From IMG/VR virus record IMGVR_UViG_3300027754_000451, positions 1-23,447 of that record: a stretch of 23,447 nucleotides of DNA; one strand, written 5' to 3'. The DNA is from a virus. How positions within the stretch are numbered: position 1 is the first letter of the stretch; every line of letters starts with the position of its first letter. Positions 1 through 8,700 of the stretch are shown here, in pieces. The translations under genes were made by a program, and so were the position numbers. Under the pieces are notes generated by a model, which worked only from the letters and a program-made list of their open reading frames with translations, was not told the DNA's origin and searched no databases.

Positions 1-1
1 T

Positions 2-3000
2 AATCTAAAAACAGATCGTATCTTATATGCAAATGGTACACCGTATGTATTCACAACTAATGCAGCCGGTACTAACACACAAGTACAATTTAATAATAAC
101 AACGCATTTAGTGCTAGTGCTAACTTTACATTTAATGCCAACACTAGTACACTAGCAGTATCAAATTTAACACTTACTGGTAATGCTAATTTAGGTAATT
201 TTGCAACAGCTAACTATGTAAATGTGTCATATACACTAAACGGTAATGTTGCTAACTTCAGTGGTAATTTAACAGCCACTAATGCTAATTTAGGTAATCT
301 AGTAACAGCTAACTATATAAACGTAGCCACTCAGTTAAACGGTAATATAGCTAACTTTACTGGTAATTTAACAGCCGCAAATGCTAATTTAGGCAACTTA
401 GTAACAGCTAATTATATAAATGTAGCTACTCAACTAAACGGTAATATAGCCAACTTCAGTGGTAACTTAACAGCGGCAAACGCTAATTTAGGAAACCTAG
501 TTACTGCTAACTATGTAAATGTAGCTACTCAATTAAATGGTAATACAGCTAACTTTACTGGTAATATTACAGCCATTAATGCTAATTTAGGTAATGTAGC
601 AATAGCAAATTATTTCATTGGATCAGGTAATAACTTAAGTAATATCCAAGGTGCTAACGTTACCGGAGAAGTAGCAAACTCCAATTACTCAACCTATGCT
701 GATATTGCTTATTCAGTAGATGTTGGTAATGTAGTTGGTATAGGTAATATTGCTACTATAAATTTAGATGGTAATGTATACAATATTCTTCATGGTGATG
801 GATCATGGGCACCAGAATCAAACAATATTTCTAATGCAAATTATGCAAACTTTGCTGGTCAAGTAACAGATAGTAATCAACCAAATATTACCAGTATTGG
901 TAATCTAACAGATTTAACTGTAGGTGATCTAATATCTAATGTCGTCATAATTGACGGTAACATAAATGCAACTGGCAACATAACTGCTAATAATTTCATG
1001 GGCAGGCTTGCTAATGGTAATAGCTATGTAGAAATTCCAGTTGTAGATGGTAACATAATTCTTGTAGCTAATGGTATCACAACACTAACAGTAAGTGAAT
1101 TTGATTTAACAGTTGTCGGAAATATAGTACCAAGTGCTAATATAACATATAATTTAGGTAGCCCAACACAACGTTGGAAAGATTTATATGTTTCAGGTAA
1201 TACTATTGATTTAAATGATTCTACTATTACAGCCGGAGCAAATGGAATAACATTAACAAACCCATTAGGCGGTACTTTTACTGTGATTGGTACCGGAAAC
1301 TCTAATACTGCTAGTATTTTAAATGGTAATAGTAGCATTATAATAGATGAAAATTCAAATGTTAACATAAGTGTAGATACAGTTAGCAATGTAGTTGTAA
1401 TTTCTACTGATGGTTTGCTAGTAAATGGTAATGCAAATATTACTGCTAACTTAACCTCAGGTAATGCTGATTTAGGTAATCTAGCCATAGCTAATTATGT
1501 AAACATCGCATATGATCTTAACGGCAATATAGCTAATTTTAGTGGTAATCTAACTTCTGCTAACGCTGATTTAGGTAATCTAGCAATTGCTAATTATGTA
1601 AATATCGCATATGACCTTAATGGTAATATTGCTAATTTCAGCGGTAATTTAACTTCATTAAATGCTGGTTTAGGTAATTTAGCAATTGCTAATTATGTAA
1701 ATGTAGCATATGAAATCAATGGTAATATTGCTAACTTTAGTGGCAATTTAACAGCCGCCAACGCTAATTTAGGTAATTTAGTAATTGCTAATTTTTATAA
1801 AGGTGTATTTGATAACACCAGTTCAAGTCAAGCAAACATTACTAGTGTAGGAACATTGATTTCATTAAATGTATCCGGTGACTCTAATATAGCTAATCTT
1901 ACTGTAAATGGTAATAGTAGTTTTGGTGCTAATATCAATCTAAATACCAATTGGATCAATAATGTTGGATATCCTAATGTTCCAACAGATGCGGCAACTA
2001 AGGCATATGTTGACACAATGGTATCAAGTGGTCTTAGTTATCATCAACCAGTACTGGCAGCAACTACAACTACTTTAGCAAATGCTACAATTGGTAATAC
2101 ATCATATATTGAAATTACTCCGGGAGACGGAGTTGGTGCATACATAAGTACAGATGGTGTATTTGAGTTTATTGACGGAGCAAATGTTCAAACTGTTGGT
2201 ACACGAATTTTAGTTAAAGATGAAGCTAACGCTACATGGAATGGAGTATACACATATTCCAATACAACTGCTATTGTACGTTCTACTGATGCTGACCAAT
2301 ATGGTCCGGATAGCACAGAGATGTTAAGTGTTAATGATTTCTTCTTTACAACCGGTGGTATTATAAATGAGGGTGTTGGTTTTATTGTTGCTAGTCCACC
2401 TGGTGAAATAATATTTGGTACAAGTAATATTACATTTAGTATATTCACTACTTCACAAGTATATGATGCTGGTACTGGATTAACATTAACAGGTACTACG
2501 TTTAGTGTTAATACTACTCAACCACAAATAACACAAGTAGGTAATTTAAGTAGTTTAACAGTTACTGGTAATTCTAATTTAGGTATTGTAGGAAACGTAC
2601 ATATCGATGGTGGTGGTGCAGGGTATTTATTGGGTACAGATGGGTCTGGTAACCTATCTTGGATAAGCGGTAGTAATATCTCAGGTGTTATAGGAAATAC
2701 TATTGTATTAGGAACACCCACTGACGGTGATCTAACAACTAATGTAGCATACAATGGATGGACTACCGGTACATATGTTACTGATGGTTTAGATGATTTA
2801 AATCAAGTTAGTTTAAACATTGCTGGAAATACCTTTGTAGGTAATATTTATATTTCAGCTAATACAACATCGGGTCCTAGCCCATTGACAGTAGCGTTTA
2901 ATGGATACTATATTGGCAATCCTACTAATTATCTTTGGAATTTTGGTGACGGGACAACTAGTACAACTCGTAACCCAACAAAAACATATAGTAATACTTC

Positions 3001-5767
3001 CGGTGGACAATTTACAGTTACATTTACAGCATATAATGTTAATGGCACCTTTGGTGGCAATGTGGCTAATGGAGCAAAAGGCTCAACTGCTACATCAACT
3101 AATACAAATTACATAACATTATATACACCATTACCAATACCATCATTTACAACTACTCCAACTAGTTTAGATACTGGTAGCAATGTAACTATTACAAATA
3201 CAAGTTTATATGCTACATCATATACAATTAATTATGGCGATGGCAATACTGCTGTTAACCCAGGCAATTCTTGGACAACTAACACCCATAGATATATTAA
3301 TTCTGCTAACGTTGATGCAATATATGGAATTAATTTAACTGGAACAAATCAGACTGCTGGCAATGCACCACCGTATAGTGTAACGACAGCTAACACTAAT
3401 GTTAAAGTCTATACTCCACAAAGTCCTGCTTTCTCATCTAATTCTGTTGCAACGATTAACTATTTTGCTACATCAGGTGGTGTAATTAGTTTCAGAAATG
3501 ATACTCCAGGTAGTCCGGGTAATACTGCTAGTTTTGGCGCACAACAATTATATAACTTCCGTTGGGGAGATGGTACAGCTAATAGTAACATTAATATTCA
3601 AACAGGACTTGCTGGAAACCCAGGCGCAGCCAATATTACTCACGCATTTGCTTTGAGTTCAGTACAACAAAATGCTGCCACTACAGTAAGTTATGTAACA
3701 AATCTTTCACTATACACAGGATATAGTACTAGCCCATTCGTATCTAGTAACATTACGATTACAGTTGAGCCAGAAGTTAGAGCTAACTTTACAGGAACAG
3801 CTAACACACAAACTGATGCTACAGGATATAGTTCTAATGCTCAAGTTGGTTACCTGTATACTGACTATTTGGGTCGTGATAGAAGTTTGTTTAACTTCAG
3901 TAATGATACATCACCTAATGTATCATTTACTGGTAACTTGTTTAATTGGACGTGGGGTGATACTACAAGTAACACAGGCTTAACAAGTCGTGCTAATATT
4001 ACACACTCATATTTAAATGATTATGGATCACCAACTATTGGTGGTAAGACTGTCGCATTACAGGCAAACGGCACTCCGGGAACTACTTTACAAAGTAATA
4101 CGAATACAAAAACAAATTATATTACTATTCTAGCCAACCCAACAGCTCCTTCTAATCTCAGTAGCTACACTAATGTTACTATAGCTACAGCTAGTCAAGG
4201 TACTAGTCCGTTATTGGCTGCAGGAGCCGCTGATAACACTGGTGGAAATATATTAGCTAATGGTACAGCAGTTACCCGTGTTGCTACAACAACACCTGTA
4301 GCAACTAGTACACAGGTAACGAATGCTAACACATCACTTACAGGTACATTAACTGCTTACGTAAACAATACTTCAGCCGGTAACACATCATTCAGTACTA
4401 GTGGAAATGCTGTTGGTACATACGGTGCATTAGTAGTGTCAGCAGATAGAGATTTACACATAGCAAATGCGGCTGTTCCTACAGGATTCTATAAAGTATT
4501 CTCAGCTACAATTAGCAATACATTAGCTAGTTTGGGTAATGGTTATAATGATTTCCAATTACGTCATTCAACCTCAGGTAATACTAATACTATTGGAATG
4601 GTAAAAGATAACTTAAATTCTGCCCCAACACTAGTTACTACGAATACAGTAATGGTTACTGCCACAGCAGGCACATATAGATATATTTCCGGTATCCCTT
4701 ACTATAGTGCTACTGGATCACCGGCTATTACTGTAGCTAATTTAGAATTACAAAACTTTACAGGACAAACTTTCCGTAGTGCTGATCCATTCACAGTAGC
4801 ATCTGGTACATCATATGAAGGTTCCGGATCAGTTATATCTACACAAACTAAAACATTAGCACAAATTGATAACAGTGGAAACTCTATGTTGACTGGATCT
4901 AATGTTAAAGCTAATATTGGTATTTCAACTAACTATTCAATGGGTAATCTTAATATATTACTCAATGGTGCTGTTAATGGTGTATCAACTATAGCGGCAA
5001 ACATATTCAATGTTGTTGGTACTAGTACAACAATTCAATTGCCTACAAAAATACAAATGTATGCTGGTGCAAACTCTGGATTTAATGAACAATCTATTGC
5101 GGCTAATGTAGCAAGTAATACACAAGCTGCCATTCGTGTAGTGTTAAGTACCGCAGGCAATACTCCAGCGTTTAATGGAGCTACAAATTATTATACCAGC
5201 AATGCTTGGACAGGTGCTCAAACTATTGCAGGTACACCAGAAGCAGTTGTTAGATATGGTGTATTAAAACATTATGCTGTAGATTTATCTACTGGGTATT
5301 TACCAATTGGACCTAACTTAGCTACAGGACGATCAGGATTACAGTATTTCACGTTTGCCTTTGCTAGACTTGCTATGAATAACTTTGATGTTATATTAAC
5401 TACCGGAGCAACTGGTTTATCAGGTTTATGGATGGCTGCACCGGGAACAACAATTGATTCGACCGGTAACGTCACTCAACCGGGTTATCCTGGACCATGG
5501 AGTACAATTAACGGATGGTTAACTGGATTCCAACAATATAATGGTGCGGGTGTTCCGGGCGCAAAAAATGGCGGTACTAATACTAATGGATGTGCGTTAA
5601 CCGGAGCTGATGTGATTCCATTGAACACACAGATTTCAAACGTAAGATATACCATGACACTTGGTGAACAGAGTTCAACTTTCAGTACAGGTCAGAATAT
5701 TTTAATTAGAATTGCGTTGGCTTCTGGCCAAACTATAACTGATGTACAGATCGGAGTACAAACCTAA
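2..5767 (+). CDS. Asn-rich repeat tail-fibre/appendage protein with four PKD-like domains (5' partial)
   Basis: The frame is open from base 2 with no stop, so the gene starts upstream. The first in-frame start-like codon inside the window (GTG at 224) lies within a repeat and is not a credible start. The visible 1921 residues begin with a LYANG cassette (residues 1-50). Two blocks of 33-residue Asn-rich repeats follow (about 62-208 and 489-600), with an LGSPTQRWKDLYVSG motif between them. A phage-fibre module starting DAATKAYVD spans about 663-840, and a GGGAGYLLGTDGSGNLSW hairpin about 866-890. Four PKD-like domains occupy about 951-1380, with motifs WNFGDGT (979), NYGDGN (1077), RWGDGT (1187) and WTWGDTT (1316). 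Residues 1381-1921 form a non-repetitive C-terminal domain with a GLWMAAPGTT stretch, resembling C-termini I recall from marine T4-like phage PKD proteins. PKD folds usually mediate protein or glycan contacts, so a receptor-binding or virion-surface role is inferred. The stop overlaps the next start by one base. Confidence 0.9.
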   Translation, partial: NLKTDRILYANGTPYVFTTNAAGTNTQVQFNNNNAFSASANFTFNANTSTLAVSNLTLTGNANLGNFATANYVNVSYTLNGNVANFSGNLTATNANLGNLVTANYINVATQLNGNIANFTGNLTAANANLGNLVTANYINVATQLNGNIANFSGNLTAANANLGNLVTANYVNVATQLNGNTANFTGNITAINANLGNVAIANYFIGSGNNLSNIQGANVTGEVANSNYSTYADIAYSVDVGNVVGIGNIATINLDGNVYNILHGDGSWAPESNNISNANYANFAGQVTDSNQPNITSIGNLTDLTVGDLISNVVIIDGNINATGNITANNFMGRLANGNSYVEIPVVDGNIILVANGITTLTVSEFDLTVVGNIVPSANITYNLGSPTQRWKDLYVSGNTIDLNDSTITAGANGITLTNPLGGTFTVIGTGNSNTASILNGNSSIIIDENSNVNISVDTVSNVVVISTDGLLVNGNANITANLTSGNADLGNLAIANYVNIAYDLNGNIANFSGNLTSANADLGNLAIANYVNIAYDLNGNIANFSGNLTSLNAGLGNLAIANYVNVAYEINGNIANFSGNLTAANANLGNLVIANFYKGVFDNTSSSQANITSVGTLISLNVSGDSNIANLTVNGNSSFGANINLNTNWINNVGYPNVPTDAATKAYVDTMVSSGLSYHQPVLAATTTTLANATIGNTSYIEITPGDGVGAYISTDGVFEFIDGANVQTVGTRILVKDEANATWNGVYTYSNTTAIVRSTDADQYGPDSTEMLSVNDFFFTTGGIINEGVGFIVASPPGEIIFGTSNITFSIFTTSQVYDAGTGLTLTGTTFSVNTTQPQITQVGNLSSLTVTGNSNLGIVGNVHIDGGGAGYLLGTDGSGNLSWISGSNISGVIGNTIVLGTPTDGDLTTNVAYNGWTTGTYVTDGLDDLNQVSLNIAGNTFVGNIYISANTTSGPSPLTVAFNGYYIGNPTNYLWNFGDGTTSTTRNPTKTYSNTSGGQFTVTFTAYNVNGTFGGNVANGAKGSTATSTNTNYITLYTPLPIPSFTTTPTSLDTGSNVTITNTSLYATSYTINYGDGNTAVNPGNSWTTNTHRYINSANVDAIYGINLTGTNQTAGNAPPYSVTTANTNVKVYTPQSPAFSSNSVATINYFATSGGVISFRNDTPGSPGNTASFGAQQLYNFRWGDGTANSNINIQTGLAGNPGAANITHAFALSSVQQNAATTVSYVTNLSLYTGYSTSPFVSSNITITVEPEVRANFTGTANTQTDATGYSSNAQVGYLYTDYLGRDRSLFNFSNDTSPNVSFTGNLFNWTWGDTTSNTGLTSRANITHSYLNDYGSPTIGGKTVALQANGTPGTTLQSNTNTKTNYITILANPTAPSNLSSYTNVTIATASQGTSPLLAAGAADNTGGNILANGTAVTRVATTTPVATSTQVTNANTSLTGTLTAYVNNTSAGNTSFSTSGNAVGTYGALVVSADRDLHIANAAVPTGFYKVFSATISNTLASLGNGYNDFQLRHSTSGNTNTIGMVKDNLNSAPTLVTTNTVMVTATAGTYRYISGIPYYSATGSPAITVANLELQNFTGQTFRSADPFTVASGTSYEGSGSVISTQTKTLAQIDNSGNSMLTGSNVKANIGISTNYSMGNLNILLNGAVNGVSTIAANIFNVVGTSTTIQLPTKIQMYAGANSGFNEQSIAANVASNTQAAIRVVLSTAGNTPAFNGATNYYTSNAWTGAQTIAGTPEAVVRYGVLKHYAVDLSTGYLPIGPNLATGRSGLQYFTFAFARLAMNNFDVILTTGATGLSGLWMAAPGTTIDSTGNVTQPGYPGPWSTINGWLTGFQQYNGAGVPGAKNGGTNTNGCALTGADVIPLNTQISNVRYTMTLGEQSSTFSTGQNILIRIALASGQTITDVQIGVQT
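185..625 (+). repeat. 99-nt (33-residue) tandem repeat, block 1, in gene 1
   Basis: The marker sequence encoding (A)NLGN recurs at 185, 284, 383, 482 and 581, always exactly 99 bases apart. This gives four full units and the start of a fifth. Each unit encodes NANLGNL-(V/A)TANY-(I/V)NV-LNGN-ANF-(S/T)GN-type residues, and Asn makes up about 9 of 33 positions. Units differ mostly at third codon positions (for example GGT/GGC, AAT/AAC and CTA/TTA). The repeat is therefore kept at protein level and is not a fresh DNA duplication. Confidence 0.93.
1466..1800 (+). repeat. 99-nt tandem repeat, block 2, in gene 1
   Basis: The same 33-residue unit as the first block returns with markers at 1466, 1565, 1664 and 1763, again exactly 99 bases apart. 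Units here carry NADLGNLAIANYVNIAYDLNG-type residues, a variant closer to each other than to block 1. The block ends by running into an ANFYKGVFDNTSSSQANIT linker that is also found in genes 2, 3 and 4. Confidence 0.92.
2852..4140 (+). other. Four consecutive PKD-like domains within gene 1
   Basis: Each of four stretches of about 90-120 residues carries an aromatic-x-x-G-D motif, the hallmark of PKD/Ig-like domains. The motifs are WNFGDGT near 2936, NYGDGN near 3230, RWGDGT near 3560 and a degenerate WTWGDTT near 3947. Each is followed by a (T/I)H- or KTY-type strand and a terminal hydrophobic strand (YITLYT, NVKVYT, NITITVEP, NYITILANP). Boundaries are approximate. Domains 2-4 are diverged and carry insertions, so the first is the most certain. 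Confidence 0.75.
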
Positions 5768-5769
5768 TG
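5753..5769 (+). promoter_or_regulatory. Overlapping stop/start (TAATG) with upstream GGAG
   Basis: The gene 1 stop TAA (5765-5767) and the gene 2 start ATG (5767-5769) share one base. A GGAG lies ten bases before the ATG, inside the end of gene 1. This arrangement normally gives translational coupling, so the two proteins are probably made in linked amounts. Confidence 0.7.
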
Positions 5770-8700
5770 GCCGCAACGTTTAACGAATCACAAAAGATCG
5801 ACTATTTGTGGAAAAAGGTTGGTTACGGAGTAACTAAAACCGCTGAGGAAACAACCAAACAAGCCTTTAACGAGAGTATTCCTAGTCCGTTATTATATCG
5901 CGGCGATCTTATTTGGATGGAAAGTAATCAGATTCCATCAACTTCTCCGGCTGCTACAAGTAGTATTGTACAAGTTTATCAAGATGGTGTAGGAAGCTTT
6001 AGTCCTAGTGTAGAATGTACAGAAGACTTAACCTCTCCTGATAATCAAACATGGAAAACAAATTTAACAAATTGGGTACCAACTCAATTTGGTTCTAGTT
6101 ATCTAGTACAAGTATATGTAGCTAATACCGGAGTAACTAACCCACAAACATCAGGTACTAAATTATTCCAAGCTGGTTCCGGAACAGATGATACTTGGTT
6201 CTTTGACTACCAATCTGGTGTATTGAATTTTAATGGTACAAATATACCAGCACAAATTACAGGTGGTGTTACAGGCAAAAGCATTTATATTGTTGGTTAC
6301 CGTTATGTAGGATTAATTGGTGTAACAAATCAACCTAGTGGTAACATTAGTGGTAATACTAATATTGGTAATCTAAACTTTACTAATACTACTATTAGTA
6401 CTATAACTACAAACAGTAACATATATCTTACTCCAAATGGTACTGGAAATTTACATGTAACAACTTCACTAACAGCTAGTGGAAATATTGTTGCTAATAC
6501 GGGTGCTTTTTATATTGGTGACGGTGGATTTTTAGGAAATTTAAACACATCAGGTGTATCAAATGGTAATAGTAATGTAAGCATTCCATCATCTAATGGT
6601 AATGTTAATATTAGTGCTGTAGGTAACACTACATTAGTAGTTGCCGGAAATGGAGTAAATGTCTTTGGATATTTAACTGTAACCGGTACGTTAATAGCTG
6701 GTAATATTAATTCCAATGTATCATCTAATACAGTTACTGCAAATTCTGCAAATATATCGGGTAATCTTTATGTAGCAGATACCGCAACTATTGGTAATGT
6801 ACGTACGGATCACATCTTATACGCAAATGGTCAACCATGGGACTTACAAGAAGCCGCCGGAGCTAACACTCAGATTCAATATAATGACGGCAATACTAAC
6901 TTTGGTGCTAGTGCTAACTTTACTTTTGACCAAACAACTAACTTATTAACTGTCATTGGTAATATTAATACTACTAATGCTAATTTAGGTAATCTTGTAA
7001 CTGCTAATTATGTAAATGTATCATCTATTCTAAATGGAAATGTTGGTAACTTCAGTGGAAACTTAACTTCATTAAACGCTAACTTAGGCAATTTAGTAAT
7101 TGCTAATTTTTATAAAGGTGCATTTGATAACACTAGTTCTAATCAATCAAATATTACAACAGTTGGTAATCTAACTTTCTTAAACGTTGATGGTGTTGCT
7201 AATCTAGCTAATGCCTTAAATGTTCAAGGGGTCGCTAATTTAGCTAATACGTTAAGTGTTCAGGGTGTTGCTAACTTAGCAAATGTATTAAATGTTAATG
7301 GTAATATTAACGCAAATTCTAATATTATCGCAAATGCTAATATTACAGGTGCAAATTTAAACACACTTGGTTTAGCAAATATAGGTAACTTAGAAATTTC
7401 AGGAAAAGTAACCGGTAATTTAATCCCAACAATTGACGCAGATGGTTTAGGAAATGGATACAATTTAGGTACAGCAACATATCGTTGGAAAGATTTATTT
7501 CTAAGTGGAAATAGCGTTTACCTCGGTGAACAATCTATAACATCCAATGCTAGTGGAATTACACTAGCAAATACTACTTTTGTTACTGACCTTCAAGTAA
7601 GTAATAATGCTACAATTAACTTAGCACTTACAGGTAATACTGCTAACTTCAGTGGCAATGTAATAATGCCAAATGCTACAGTTAATTTAGAATTAACTGG
7701 TAACACAGCTAACTTTAGCGGCAATATTGTAGCATTGAATACAAATGCAGGTAACTTATTACTTGCTAACGTTGCTAATTTTGCTGTTAATTTAGTAACT
7801 AATAACGCTACTGTTAATTTAGAATTAACTGGTAACACAGCTAACTTTAGTGGTAATGTTGTAGCATTGAATACAAATGCAGGTAACTTGTTACTTGCAA
7901 ACGTTGCAAATATAAGTGGTAATTTAATTACAAACAATTCAACCATCAATTTACAGTTACAAGCAAATACTGCTAACTTTAGTGGCAACGTTCAAATGGA
8001 TAAGTGGTTAACTGTTGCTGATACTGCAAATGTGGGTAACTTACGTACCGATCATATCTTATATGCAAATGGTGTGCCATGGGACTTACAAGAAGCAGCC
8101 GGTGCAAACACAGAGATTCAATATAATGATGGTGTTGGTAACTTTGGTGCTAGTGCTAATTTCACATTTAACTACGCTACAAATCTACTAACAGTAACCG
8201 GTAACGCTAACATAGCAAGCAATCTTTATGTTGCGGATACCGCACTTATAGGTAACGTAAGAACAGACCATATCTTATATGCAAATGGTCAACCATGGGA
8301 CTTACAAGAAGCCGCCGGATCTAACACACAGATTCAATTTAATGATGGCAATACTAACTTTGGTGCAAGTGCCAACTTTACTTTTAATCAAGCTACTAAT
8401 CTATTGGATGTAGTCGGTAATGCTAACATAGCAAGCAACCTTTACGTTGCTGATACGGCACTTCTTGGTAATATGAGAACAGACCACCTGTTGTATGCAA
8501 ATGGAAGTCCATGGGATTTACAAGAAGCAGCCGGACTTGTTACATACATTCAATATAATGCTGATAACGGTGACTTTGGCGCTAGTGCTAACTTTACTTA
8601 TAATGACACTACTCAATTATTTACAATTGCTGGTAATATTAGTGCTAGTAATGCTAGTTTGGGTAATTTGGCAAGTGCTAATTACATAAACGTATTAGCT

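Noticed and set aside
224-226. GTG at 224 as the start of gene 1
   Set aside because: The frame is open back to base 2 and the upstream residues form a normal LYANG cassette and the beginning of a 33-residue repeat. The true start is outside the window.
185-625. CRISPR array
   Set aside because: The regular spacing is of in-frame coding units with no unique spacers and with continuous translation through the block.
2845-2852. Exact TATAAATA on the minus strand, and TATAAATG within the 99-nt repeats (for example 414-421)
   Set aside because: Both fall inside coding sequence in AT-rich codons (the repeat copies encode NYINV) with no gene placed to use them, so chance is the better explanation.
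5380-5764. Diversity-generating retroelement variable region at the end of gene 1 (variable tip, many AAY codons)
   Set aside because: AAY codons are abundant in every gene here because the proteins are Asn-rich. I see no reverse transcriptase, no template repeat and no near-identical copy of this end within the window.
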